Shown in pieces: positions 8,501-17,272 of a DNA stretch of 64,000 bases. The notes under the pieces were generated by a model. It saw only the letters and a list, made by a program, of their open reading frames with translations, was not told where the DNA came from and searched no databases. How positions within the stretch are numbered: the stretch's first letter is position 1; the number at the start of each line of letters is the position of its first letter. The stretch lies in assembly GCA_951812895.1 (NCBI GenBank), contig OX638333.1, forward strand, positions 2,460,001-2,524,000, read 5' to 3'. The stretch comes from an uncultured Roseovarius sp. Lineage in GTDB: Bacteria; Pseudomonadota; Alphaproteobacteria; Rhodobacterales; Rhodobacteraceae. The position numbers and the translations under genes were made by a program.

Positions 8501-9193
8501 ATGTCTGCGGACCACCTGTTCCCCACCCCTGAAACGCCCTCTGTCGAAATTCTGGGCACTTCTCTGCGTTTCCCGGTGCGCCGGATTTTTTGTGTCGGTC
8601 GGAACTATGCAGCGCATGCAGCCGAAATGGGGAACGAGGTTGATCGTGAAGCGCCGTTTTATTTCACCAAATCCGCCCATGCGCTGTGCCCCTCTGGGCA
8701 GGCAATACCATTTCCACCCGGCACCCAGGACTGCCACTATGAAATGGAGTTTGTGGCGGCTCTTGGTGCGCCCGGGTTTGAAGTGACAGCAGAAGAGGCC
8801 CCTGCGCTGATCTTTGGCTATGCATGCGGTATCGATCTGACCCGGCGTGATCTGCAGGCTGCCGCCAAAGAAAAACGGCGTCCCTGGGACCTGGGTAAGG
8901 ATTTCGAGAACTCTGCAATCCTTGCGCCTATCACCAGGGCCACGGAGATCGCAGATATTGGCCCCCAGCGGATTCGGTTGTACCACAACGATGCGCTGGT
9001 TCAGGATGCATTGCTGAGTGATATGATCTGGTCATTGCCGGACATCGTCGCACATCTTTCGCGCTTCTATCATCTGTCGCCCGGCGATCTGATCTATACG
9101 GGTACTCCGGCAGGTGTCGGCCCGGTACGCCCCGGCAGCGTCCTGAAAGGTGAAATTGATGGGTTAAGTTCGGTTCACCTGGAGCTTTCCTGA
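8501..9193 (+). CDS. Fumarylacetoacetate hydrolase (FAH) family protein
   Basis: A 230-residue single-domain FAH-fold enzyme. Visible signatures: CVGRNYAAHAAEMG with the catalytic His, the metal-binding Glu of YEMEFVAAL, the Asp of GYACGIDLTRRDLQ, and the C-terminal DLIYTGTPAGVGPV. Family members hydrolyse or decarboxylate 2-oxo-acids such as fumarylpyruvate or acylpyruvates. The length fits the short fumarylpyruvate hydrolase / acylpyruvase group. The start is supported by CGGAGG before the ATG. Confidence 0.88.
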   Translation: MSADHLFPTPETPSVEILGTSLRFPVRRIFCVGRNYAAHAAEMGNEVDREAPFYFTKSAHALCPSGQAIPFPPGTQDCHYEMEFVAALGAPGFEVTAEEAPALIFGYACGIDLTRRDLQAAAKEKRRPWDLGKDFENSAILAPITRATEIADIGPQRIRLYHNDALVQDALLSDMIWSLPDIVAHLSRFYHLSPGDLIYTGTPAGVGPVRPGSVLKGEIDGLSSVHLELS

Positions 9194-9358
9194 TCTTACA
9201 GGCGCACCTCACCGAGTGACATTTTGCCAACGACTGCGTGCCAGAACACGACTCTATGTTCGGTGCATGCTTTTCACTAATCCGTCAAGTAGAGCAAACT
9301 GGCTTGTAAAACGACGGCGCCTCATTTTATGGGGCCATGTGTATTGAAGGTGCAGGAT

Positions 9359-10321
9359 ATGATGGAACCTCATCACAATTGGCTCGCATGCTTTCCGATT
9401 ACCTTTTTCACCACGGTGATGGGGATGGGTGGGTTGACGCTTGCCCTCCGGGCGGCAGAAAAAGCATTGGCTCTGGACAGCACCATTTCTTCGATCGCGT
9501 TTGTGTTCACCTTGATCCAGTTTTTGGCGATCCTTGTGATTTACACCTTCAAAGCTTTACGCCATCCGGGTGCTGTGTTGGTTGAGTGGAACCACCCTGA
9601 ACAAATTGCGTTCTTTCCAGCCATTTCGATTTCTCTCTTATTGCTGTCAGCGGCGATGCTTGATGTCTCGCAAAATGCAGCATTGGCTATATGGTCCGTT
9701 GGCGCTGTGCTGCAAGCGGTACTGACACTTGCGGTGATTACGGACTGGATCAGCACACGCACCTTTCAGCGCGGGCACTTGTCGCCGGCGTGGTTCATCC
9801 CAGTAGTAGGCAATGTAATTGTAACTTTTGCGGGCGTTCCACTCGGATTTATCGAGGTGAGCTGGTTCTTTCTGTCGGTTGGGCTGTTGTTCTGGCTGGT
9901 GCTGCTGACACTTGTGATCAACCGGCTAATCTTTCACGACCCTCTATCTGAACGATTGCAGCCAACATTGGTCATTCTGATCGCACCACCGGCACTGGGA
10001 TTTTTGGGTTGGACCCTTTTGACCGGAGCGGTCGATCCCTTTGCCCGCATTATGCTCAACGGGGCCTATCTGTTTGCACTTATCGTTGTGTTGCAACTGC
10101 CCCGCTTTTTGCAATTGCCGTTCTCGCTGTCATTTTGGGCACTGTCTTTTCCTGCGGCGGCGCTTACCACGGCAAGTTTTGTCTACGCTGAACTGACAGG
10201 ATCAGCAGCACATCGCCTGATCGGTTTTGCGTTGCTTGCATTCTTGTGCACCGCGTTGGTTGTGCTTTTGACCTGGACCTATATTGCCATTCGTAAGGGC
10301 GAGCTGTTCAGGCCCGCCTGA
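9359..10321 (+). CDS. SLAC1/TDT-family anion channel-like membrane protein
   Basis: A 320-residue protein with about ten hydrophobic helices in the arrangement of the TDT family (TehA, SLAC1). The N-terminal LACFPITFFTTVMGMGGLTLA matches the conserved first helix of SLAC1-like channels. Family members move monovalent anions or C4-dicarboxylates, or confer tellurite resistance. A GAAGG lies upstream of the ATG at 9359; an ATG at 9329 lacks a ribosome-binding site. It stands alone, 24 nt from the convergent dehydrogenase gene. Confidence 0.8.
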   Translation: MMEPHHNWLACFPITFFTTVMGMGGLTLALRAAEKALALDSTISSIAFVFTLIQFLAILVIYTFKALRHPGAVLVEWNHPEQIAFFPAISISLLLLSAAMLDVSQNAALAIWSVGAVLQAVLTLAVITDWISTRTFQRGHLSPAWFIPVVGNVIVTFAGVPLGFIEVSWFFLSVGLLFWLVLLTLVINRLIFHDPLSERLQPTLVILIAPPALGFLGWTLLTGAVDPFARIMLNGAYLFALIVVLQLPRFLQLPFSLSFWALSFPAAALTTASFVYAELTGSAAHRLIGFALLAFLCTALVVLLTWTYIAIRKGELFRPA

Positions 10322-10344
10322 AATATCCCAGACGGGTTTCGCCT

Positions 10345-12030
10345 TTACCCCAGCAACCGTCGTGCGATGACCTGTGCCTGAATTTCCGCAGCACCCTCAA
10401 AGATATTGAGAATGCGAGCGTCGCAGAGAATGCGGCTGATGGTGTATTCTGTGGCAAACCCGTTGCCACCGTGGATTTGTAACCCATTATCCGCTGCAGC
10501 CCAGGCCACACGCGCACCCAGCAGCTTTGCCATCCCGGCCTCAAGGTCACAGCGCTTGTCATGGTCTTTCTGCCAGGCGCTGTAATAAGTCAGCTGCCGC
10601 GCGATCATGATTTCGACCGCCATCATGGCCAGCTTGCCGGACACCCGTGGAAATTCGATCAGCGATTTGCCGAACTGCTTGCGATCCACCGCATATTGCA
10701 TAGCGACATCCAGTGCGGATTGCGCCACACCAATGGCCCGTGCTGCCGTCTGAATACGGGCGCTTTCAAAGGTCTGCATCAGCTGTTTAAAACCTTTGCC
10801 TTCTTCGCCACCCAAAAGGTTCTCACCGTTCACCTCGAAATTATCAAAGCCGAGCTCGTATTCCTTCATGCCACGGTACCCCAGAACCTCAATCTCGGTG
10901 CCGCTCATGCCGGGCGTGGGGAAGGGTGCTTCGTCCGTGCCTGGGGTCTTTTCAGCAAGGAACATGGATAGACCGCGGTGGTCTGTGCTGTTGGGATCGG
11001 TGCGCGCCAGCAGGGTCATAACATGGGTCCGGGCTGCGTGCGTGATCCACGTCTTGTTGCCGGTTACTCGGTAATCATCGCCATCCTTCACCGCACGGGT
11101 GCGCAGGCTGCCAAGATCCGATCCGGTATTGGGTTCGGTGAAAACGGCAGTTGGCAAAATCTCGGCGCTTGCCAGTTTCGGCAGCCAGTTTTCTTTCTGC
11201 GCGTCCGTGCCGCCGCACAGGATCAGCTCGGCGGCAATTTCCGACCGGGTTCCCAGCGAACCAACGCCGATATACCCACGGGAAAGCTCTTCCGACACAA
11301 CAACCATCGACGCTTTTGAAAGGCCAAAGCCACCAAACTCTTCCGGGATCGTCAGGCCGAATACGCCCATCTCTGCCAGCTCTTCGATCACCTCCATCGG
11401 GATCAGCTCGTCTTTAAGGTGCCAGTCATGCGCATGAGGGATCACATTATCCACCGCATAGCGGCGGAATTGCTCACGGATCATCTCCAACTCATCCTCA
11501 AGGCCGGTGGCACCCACTGTGATCTCGGCGCTGCGTTCCTGCATCAGCTCGACCAGACGGCTGCGCGCACTTTGAGTGTTGCCCTTGGTCATCAGCGCCT
11601 GAACTTCAGAACATTGAAACCCTGACAAGGCGTCCCAGCCAAGGCCCAGCTCGTGCAAACGAACGGCCTCGCCCTGGTTCATCGGAATGCCGCCCGCGAT
11701 GTGGTGCAGATATTCCCCAAAAGCGATTTGATGAATCAGCTGCTCGATTTCACCGAATTTGCCATCCGAACTAAGACGTGTGGCCCAGTTCTGCATTTGC
11801 CGCAGGGATTCGACATAAGTGGCAAGCCACGCCAAACCGTGCGTGGCAGTTTGATGTTCTTCCACAGCTCGGGCAGAGACCCGGCCATCCACGACAACCA
11901 GATCGCGCATCTGTTCAGTCGCCTTTTCAAGAACGGTTTCCGCCGCCGGTATCGCTGCTGCTGTTTGGGTCAGCAGGCCGTCCAGAATTGGTGATTTTGC
12001 CATTGCAGCATCCTGTCCATCATGAGCCAT
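10345..12030 (-). CDS. mcd: (2S)-Methylsuccinyl-CoA dehydrogenase (long acyl-CoA dehydrogenase)
   Basis: A 561-residue FAD acyl-CoA dehydrogenase. The first 150 or so residues form an extra helical extension (AKSPILDGLLTQTAAAIPAA onward), which together with the length is diagnostic of Mcd of the ethylmalonyl-CoA pathway, the enzyme that oxidises methylsuccinyl-CoA to mesaconyl-CoA. The dehydrogenase core shows TEPNTGSDLGSLRTRA, GNKTWITHAAR, the IHGGNGFATEY flavin-binding segment, and the catalytic Glu in NIFEGAAEIQ. Its electrons would go to ETF, encoded at 29.8-31.5 kb. Start: AGGA 8 nt before the ATG at 12030. A short-chain dehydrogenase of another acyl-CoA is the alternative. Confidence 0.8.
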   Translation of the reverse strand: MAHDGQDAAMAKSPILDGLLTQTAAAIPAAETVLEKATEQMRDLVVVDGRVSARAVEEHQTATHGLAWLATYVESLRQMQNWATRLSSDGKFGEIEQLIHQIAFGEYLHHIAGGIPMNQGEAVRLHELGLGWDALSGFQCSEVQALMTKGNTQSARSRLVELMQERSAEITVGATGLEDELEMIREQFRRYAVDNVIPHAHDWHLKDELIPMEVIEELAEMGVFGLTIPEEFGGFGLSKASMVVVSEELSRGYIGVGSLGTRSEIAAELILCGGTDAQKENWLPKLASAEILPTAVFTEPNTGSDLGSLRTRAVKDGDDYRVTGNKTWITHAARTHVMTLLARTDPNSTDHRGLSMFLAEKTPGTDEAPFPTPGMSGTEIEVLGYRGMKEYELGFDNFEVNGENLLGGEEGKGFKQLMQTFESARIQTAARAIGVAQSALDVAMQYAVDRKQFGKSLIEFPRVSGKLAMMAVEIMIARQLTYYSAWQKDHDKRCDLEAGMAKLLGARVAWAAADNGLQIHGGNGFATEYTISRILCDARILNIFEGAAEIQAQVIARRLLG

Positions 12031-12235
12031 GAATCAAATCCTTTTTCGGTCGCTTTGTCCTAGCTATTTTGCAGGTGCAGCGCAACTATTATGCGCAAGT
12101 ATCGTCAATTTTGATTGAAAGTTTCGCCTGCAACTGCCTTCGGGCTGCTGTCTGGCGATGCTGCGCTGCCGCATGAGTATTGCCGCGGTCTGCATCGGGC
12201 TGTTGATCGGGGCAGTTATAGTGATAGGCAGAGGC

Positions 12236-13009
12236 ATGGATAGCATTATCGGAACCGGCAGTGCCGGACTCTTGATTTTCATATTTGCACTTGCGATGGC
12301 CGCGGGACTGGTAAAGGGCGTCGTTGGGTTTGCCATGCCGATGGTTATGATCTCAGGGCTAAGCACAGTGCTGCCCGCTGAAACGGCGCTTGGCCTGCTG
12401 ATCATACCGACATTGGTTACAAATCTCTGGCAGGCGCTGCGTCAGGGTGTGATGGCGGCGCTGGCCTCGGTCTGGCGCTTTCGTGTCTATATCGGTGTGC
12501 TGTTGATCATGCTGCTGGTTGCGGCGCAATTGGTGCAGCTGATCCCCAACACACTGATGTTGTGGATCATCGGTGCGCCTGTAACAGCCTTCGCTTTGAC
12601 GTCCCTTTTGGGCCGTCCGCTTCGGTTACCTGCCAATCCCGGGCGTGGAACAGAGGCGATAACAGGGGTCGTTGCGGGGTTCTTCGGTGGAATCGCAGGG
12701 GTTTGGGGGCCACCAACGGTGGCGATGCTAATCGCGCTGAACACAGAAAAAAAGGAACAAATGCGCGCCCAGGGCGCAGTCTACGGACTGGGGGCCGTAG
12801 CATTGACGATCGCGCATCTTTATTCCGGTGTGTTGAATAGTCAGACATTGCCGTTGTCCCTGCTGCTGGTCATACCCGGCGCACTGGGCTTGTGGGCGGG
12901 TTTTTGCATCCAGGACCGGATTGATCAGCGAACATTCAGCAAGGCCACGCTGGTGGTTTTGTTCCTTGCCGGGCTCAATTTGCTGCGCCGCGCGATTATG
13001 GGCGTCTGA
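12236..13009 (+). CDS. TauE/SafE (TSUP) family membrane transporter, second copy
   Basis: A 257-residue membrane protein with TSUP features: an N-terminal GLVKGVVGFAMPM repeat and a mid-protein VVAGFFGGIAGVWGPP repeat, with about eight hydrophobic segments. It is shorter than the TSUP protein at 5.2-6.1 kb and not closely similar to it. The frame opens from ATG at 12158, but the preceding residues look unlike a TSUP N-terminus, so the ATG at 12236 (MDSIIGTGSAG) is preferred without a convincing ribosome-binding site. It ends 103 nt before pheT. Confidence 0.82.
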   Translation: MDSIIGTGSAGLLIFIFALAMAAGLVKGVVGFAMPMVMISGLSTVLPAETALGLLIIPTLVTNLWQALRQGVMAALASVWRFRVYIGVLLIMLLVAAQLVQLIPNTLMLWIIGAPVTAFALTSLLGRPLRLPANPGRGTEAITGVVAGFFGGIAGVWGPPTVAMLIALNTEKKEQMRAQGAVYGLGAVALTIAHLYSGVLNSQTLPLSLLLVIPGALGLWAGFCIQDRIDQRTFSKATLVVLFLAGLNLLRRAIMGV

Positions 13010-13041
13010 GAACCGCACCACCGGAATGTGTCAGGTGAACA

Positions 13042-13086
13042 ATGCGGGCTTTCCCCTTTCGCCTATATCCGGTAAACGCCCGGTGA
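13042..13086 (+). promoter_or_regulatory. Weak candidate leader ORF before pheT
   Basis: A 14-codon ORF (MRAFPFRLYPVNAR) with two Phe codons ends 26 nt before the pheT ATG. Two CCGGT copies (13069-13073 and 13080-13084) can each pair with the same ACCGG (13096-13100). This resembles phenylalanine attenuators, but two Phe codons are few and no U-tract terminator is visible. Confidence 0.2.
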
Positions 13087-13112
13087 CGTGAGAAAACCGG
13101 CGGATCAAACGG

Positions 13113-15512
13113 ATGAAATTCACCCTATCCTGGCTCAAAGACCACCTTGAAACCAACGCTTCGGTCGATGAGATCGCCGAGGCGCTGACCGACCTGGGAC
13201 TGGAAGTTGAAGAAATTTCCAATCCTGCGGCGCGGTTGCATGAATTTACCATTGGCAAGGTCCTCAAGGCAGAACAGCACCCCGATGCTGATCGGCTTCG
13301 GGTATGCCAGGTGATGACGGACGCGGGCGAGCTTCAAATCATCTGCGGGGCACCTAATGCGCGCGAAGGCATCACCGTGGTGATCGCTAAACCCGGCGTT
13401 TATGTCCCCGGCATCGACACCACCATCGGTGTCGGCAAAATTCGCGGCATCGACAGCCATGGCATGATGTGTTCCGAACGCGAGATGGAACTGTCAGAAG
13501 AACATGACGGGATTATCGAGCTGCCTTCGGGTGAAATCGGTGACCGGTTTACCGATTGGCTGGCCGCGAATGACCCGGCCAAGGTCGATCCGGTGATTGA
13601 AATTGCGATCACGCCCAACCGCCCTGATGCATTAGGTGTGCGTGGCATCGCCCTTGACCTTGCGGCCCGTGGTCTGGGCACCATGAAAGATGCGGCCCAG
13701 GCACAGGTCGAAGGGCAATTCACCTGCCCGATTGACGTGACGATCGATGAAGACACCCGTCAGGATGGCTGTCATGTCTTCGCCGGCTGCCTGATCCGTA
13801 ATGTGAAAAACGGGCCCAGCCCCGATTGGCTTCAAACACGTTTGCGTGCCATTGGCCTGCGCCCTATTTCTGCGCTGGTCGATATCACCAACTTCTTCAC
13901 CTATGACAGCAACCGACCTTTGCACGTCTTTGACGCCGATAAGGTCAACGGCAACCTGCGTGTCCACCGTGCCCAGGGGGGCGAGGTGCTGATGGGTTTG
14001 GACGAAAAGGAATACACCTTTTCCGCGGGGCAGGTGGTGATTTCTGATGACAACGCCATCGAAAGCATCGGCGGCATCATGGGTGGGCTTGCAACCGGTT
14101 GCACGGACGAGACCACCAATGTGTTTCTGGAGGCGGCGGTGTGGGACCATATACAGATTGCGCATACCGGCCGCGCGTTGAAGATCAACTCGGACGCCCG
14201 TTACCGAAATGAGCGTGGCATTGATCCTGAATTCAACATGCCCGGTCATGAACTGGCCACACAAATGATCCTTGACCTTTGCGGCGGCGAGCCGTCGAGC
14301 GTTGTTATTGCGGGGGAAGTACCCGATGTCAGCCGCGCCTACCGGTTAGAGCCCGCGCGCGTGCAGTCCCTTGTCGGCATGGAAATCCCTGAATCCGAAC
14401 AGCGCCAGACCCTGACCAAGCTGGGTTTCCGGCTCGAAGGCAATATGGCCAATGTCCCAAGCTGGCGGCCAGATGTGCAGGGCGAAGCCGATCTCGTGGA
14501 AGAGGTGGCGCGCATCGCATCGCTGACCAAACTACAAGGCCGCCCATTGCCTCGGATCAGTGCCGGTGTCCCCAAGCAGATCCTCAGCCCCTTGCAAAAG
14601 CGCGAACAGATCGCGCGCCGCACAACGGCGGCGTTGGGATATAACGAATGTGTCACCTACAGCTTTATCGACCACGCCAGTGCCACGCTGTTCGGTGGTG
14701 GCGATGACGCGACCAAGCTGGCCAATCCGATCAGTTCCGAGATGAGCCATATGCGCCCGGCGCTTTTGCCCGGTCTGTTACAAGCCGCATCGCGCAATCA
14801 GGCGCGTGGCCAGATGGATCTTGCGCTTTGTGAAATAGGTCATGCTTTTCATGGCGGTGAACCGGGTGAGCAGCATTTGCAGGTCAGCGGCGTCCTGATT
14901 GGCCGCACCGGGCCAAAGGATGTGCACGGGAGGTCACGCGCCGTAGATGTGTATGATGCCAAAGCGGATGCAGAGGCAATTCTCGCCGCACTCGGCGCAC
15001 CGGCCAAGGTTCAAATTCTGCGCGGTGCGCGGGAATGGTGGCACCCGGGTCGTCACGGCTTGGTGTGTCTGGGTCCGAAAAAGGTTCTTGGTGTCTTTGG
15101 TGAACTGCATCCCAAAGTGCTCAAGGCGATGGATGTCAAAGGCCCCGCCGTGGGCTTTACCATCTGGCCCGCTGAAATCCCGATGCCGCGTAAGGCATCA
15201 GCCAGCCGTGGCGCATTGGCGCTGCGCGATCTTCAGGCGGTGGAACGCGATTTCGCCTTTGTGGTCGATGCCGATGTTGAGGCGCTCACATTGGTAAATG
15301 CCGCAGCAGGGGCCGATAAGGCCCTGATCGAAGATGTGCGCGTTTTTGATGAATTCATCGGTGGCAATCTTGGCGAAGGAAAGAAATCGCTGGCCATTAC
15401 CGTGCGCCTGCAACCCACCGAGGTAACGCTCAAAGATGCAGATATCGAGGCTGTCGCGGCAAAAGTTGTCGCAAAAGTTGTCAAAGCCACAGGCGGGGTG
15501 CTGCGCGGCTGA
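13113..15512 (+). CDS. pheT: Phenylalanine--tRNA ligase beta subunit
   Basis: A 799-residue beta chain of the heterotetrameric PheRS, which charges tRNA-Phe. Domains in order: an EMAP-like tRNA-binding domain (about 40-150, GKVLKAEQHPDADRLRVCQV), the B3/B4 editing domain (ALVDITNFFTYD), B5, the catalytic-like core, and the C-terminal FDX-ACB domain (RDLQAVERDFAFVVD). The alpha-subunit gene pheS is not in the preceding 13 kb. A terminator follows at 15554. Confidence 0.97.
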   Translation: MKFTLSWLKDHLETNASVDEIAEALTDLGLEVEEISNPAARLHEFTIGKVLKAEQHPDADRLRVCQVMTDAGELQIICGAPNAREGITVVIAKPGVYVPGIDTTIGVGKIRGIDSHGMMCSEREMELSEEHDGIIELPSGEIGDRFTDWLAANDPAKVDPVIEIAITPNRPDALGVRGIALDLAARGLGTMKDAAQAQVEGQFTCPIDVTIDEDTRQDGCHVFAGCLIRNVKNGPSPDWLQTRLRAIGLRPISALVDITNFFTYDSNRPLHVFDADKVNGNLRVHRAQGGEVLMGLDEKEYTFSAGQVVISDDNAIESIGGIMGGLATGCTDETTNVFLEAAVWDHIQIAHTGRALKINSDARYRNERGIDPEFNMPGHELATQMILDLCGGEPSSVVIAGEVPDVSRAYRLEPARVQSLVGMEIPESEQRQTLTKLGFRLEGNMANVPSWRPDVQGEADLVEEVARIASLTKLQGRPLPRISAGVPKQILSPLQKREQIARRTTAALGYNECVTYSFIDHASATLFGGGDDATKLANPISSEMSHMRPALLPGLLQAASRNQARGQMDLALCEIGHAFHGGEPGEQHLQVSGVLIGRTGPKDVHGRSRAVDVYDAKADAEAILAALGAPAKVQILRGAREWWHPGRHGLVCLGPKKVLGVFGELHPKVLKAMDVKGPAVGFTIWPAEIPMPRKASASRGALALRDLQAVERDFAFVVDADVEALTLVNAAAGADKALIEDVRVFDEFIGGNLGEGKKSLAITVRLQPTEVTLKDADIEAVAAKVVAKVVKATGGVLRG

Positions 15513-15553
15513 TGTGCCCCGCAGGACACATTGTTTGATGCGAAAATTAAGAG

Positions 15554-15580
15554 GGGGTTGAGGCGACTCAGCCCCTTCTT
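15554..15580 (+). terminator. Rho-independent terminator after pheT
   Basis: Stem GGGGTTGAG / CTCAGCCCC (one G-T pair) with a GCGA tetraloop, then TTCTT. It lies about 40 nt after the pheT stop on the same strand. Confidence 0.75.
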
Positions 15581-15628
15581 CTATGTCAGCCACCTGTCAA
15601 TTCTACGCCCAAGTCTAAGGAGAGGGCC

Positions 15629-15676
15629 ATGTCTGTTCTGATCCTGCGGCCCCCGCCGCACATCCTACCCTTCTAG
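15629..15676 (+). CDS. Candidate upstream ORF, 15 aa, Pro-rich
   Basis: A 15-codon ORF, MSVLILRPPPHILPF, behind a very strong Shine-Dalgarno (AAGGAGAG at 15617-15624). It ends 57 nt before the unknown gene at 15734. The Pro-Pro-Pro run is a known ribosome-stalling, EF-P-dependent context. A hairpin (CCCATGGG ... CCCTGTGGG, about 15683-15704) follows. It could be a regulatory leader peptide or a chance ORF; the ribosome-binding site is better than that of the downstream gene. Confidence 0.35.
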   Translation: MSVLILRPPPHILPF

Positions 15677-15733
15677 AATTGCCCATGGGCTGATCCCTGT
15701 GGGTGCGATTTTGCATATCCACAGAACAGATCC

Positions 15734-16702
15734 ATGAAACCTGAAGAAATCAGAACACTTCGGCAATCCCTGCCGACAGAAATGGCGTATCCCTATTTTC
15801 CTGACCGTGAAAGTGCGTGGGTTCTGGCCCAATGCATGCCTGATGCGACGCTGATCAAGACCTTGCGCAAAAGTGCGTTGGCCAAACTGCTTGACCGGCC
15901 GATACTGCGCCCGGTTGTTGCCCGTTGTGGCGGTGTGCTGCACCGGTCCGATGTAATGGCGGTGGCGCATGCAGACCGTGCGGGGCACATGCCGGATGTC
16001 ACGACCGCTGGCCTTGCTGGCATTGAACAGGTCTTTGCACAGCCCTGGCATGACTTCCTGTTGACCTTCACCTCCTGGGGGAATGGCCAATACTGGGATC
16101 AGACCACGCGCCGCCAGCGCAATCTTGTCGTGCAGATGGGCTTTCCCACGGACCATTCCGATCTGATGGGGCGTTACCTTTCAACCGAAACCCGTAAAAC
16201 CTATGAAGAGGACGTGCATCCCATCCGCACAAAAGGTCGGCCCACATTGGCATGGGCACGGCTTGATATCGACATTGCAAGCGGCGAGGCATTGATCGAA
16301 GAGGTACAGTCCGATTGGCTTCGCTTCGCCTGTGACCGGGTAGAGGCGCTGCGCATTCACAAACCGCGCTCGCGACAGCTTGCAGCTGCAGAGCGGTACG
16401 AGGCAGGGCTTGTCGCGCGTTACGGGCGCATCTGGCCACGGGCAATTATGCTGGCGGTGTTGATGTTGTTGCGGAACGAATTTGCGATCCGTACCGTCTG
16501 GATGCACCAACCAGACCCGGGGGCGGCGTTAAAACGCATAAACGGACAACAACCGCCCAGGTCGCTATACACTTCGCTGCCAAAGTCGATGTGTTTTAGC
16601 CCCACGCGCGCGCGGCCCGAATTCCTGCGCGGTTTGCCGGCGCGTGTCACAAAACAGCTGCCGCGCACCGGGCCTTTGTTCTGGCAGCTGGATTTCTCTT
16701 GA
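15734..16702 (+). CDS. Conserved-looking protein of unknown function
   Basis: A 322-residue soluble protein, not assigned to a family. No signal peptide and no clear membrane helix apart from a short hydrophobic patch (AIMLAVLMLL). It carries LIEEVQSDWLR near residue 190-200; an EIQSDW-type motif recurs in large phage and phage-like polyproteins, from memory, so a distant relationship is possible. It is rich in Arg and Trp. It lies between the pheT terminator and ytoQ. Upstream is a strong-SD short ORF at 15629. Confidence 0.6.
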   Translation: MKPEEIRTLRQSLPTEMAYPYFPDRESAWVLAQCMPDATLIKTLRKSALAKLLDRPILRPVVARCGGVLHRSDVMAVAHADRAGHMPDVTTAGLAGIEQVFAQPWHDFLLTFTSWGNGQYWDQTTRRQRNLVVQMGFPTDHSDLMGRYLSTETRKTYEEDVHPIRTKGRPTLAWARLDIDIASGEALIEEVQSDWLRFACDRVEALRIHKPRSRQLAAAERYEAGLVARYGRIWPRAIMLAVLMLLRNEFAIRTVWMHQPDPGAALKRINGQQPPRSLYTSLPKSMCFSPTRARPEFLRGLPARVTKQLPRTGPLFWQLDFS

Positions 16703-16774
16703 TCTGATGCAGCGTGGGGTTGGAACTGCGCCGCTTCTTTCCTATGGGTATGGGCAACGCAAAAGGAGATACAG

Positions 16775-17224
16775 ATGACACTCAAGGTTTACCTCTCCGG
16801 AGAGATCCACACAGATTGGCGCGAACGGATTGTTGACGGTGCAGCAGGGCTTGATGTTCAGTTCAGCAGCCCGGTCACAGATCACGGCGCCAGCGATGAT
16901 TGCGGTGTCGCTATTCTGGGGGCGGAGGCCGACAAGTTCTGGCACGATCGCAAGGGCGCAATGGTGAATGCCATCCGCACCCGCAAGGGGATCGCCGATG
17001 CCGATGTTGTCGTGGTCCGCTTTGGCGAGCAATACAAACAATGGAACGCCGCCTTTGACGCCGGATACGCCAGTGCGCTTGGCAAATCCCTGATCATCCT
17101 GCAACGGTCCGAGCATGATCACCCCCTCAAAGAGGTCGACGCCGCCGCCCTGGCCGTGGCACGCGAGCCTGAGCAGGTCGTGGACATCCTGCGCTATGTG
17201 CTGGACGGATCGCTGTCGGGGTAG
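16775..17224 (+). CDS. YtoQ family protein
   Basis: A 149-residue protein of the YtoQ family, named after Bacillus subtilis YtoQ and related in fold to nucleoside 2-deoxyribosyltransferases. Visible features: the start VYLSGEIHTDWR, FSSPVTDHGASDDCG, and NAAFDAGYASALGKSLIIL, which matches the C-terminal deoxyribosyltransferase-type signature. Start ATG at 16775 has a strong AAGGAGAT at the right distance. The physiological reaction is unknown. Confidence 0.85.
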   Translation: MTLKVYLSGEIHTDWRERIVDGAAGLDVQFSSPVTDHGASDDCGVAILGAEADKFWHDRKGAMVNAIRTRKGIADADVVVVRFGEQYKQWNAAFDAGYASALGKSLIILQRSEHDHPLKEVDAAALAVAREPEQVVDILRYVLDGSLSG

Positions 17225-17272
17225 CGCTACCATCTTCGCTATATGCAATCCTCTTTGGGCGGTTACATCCGT

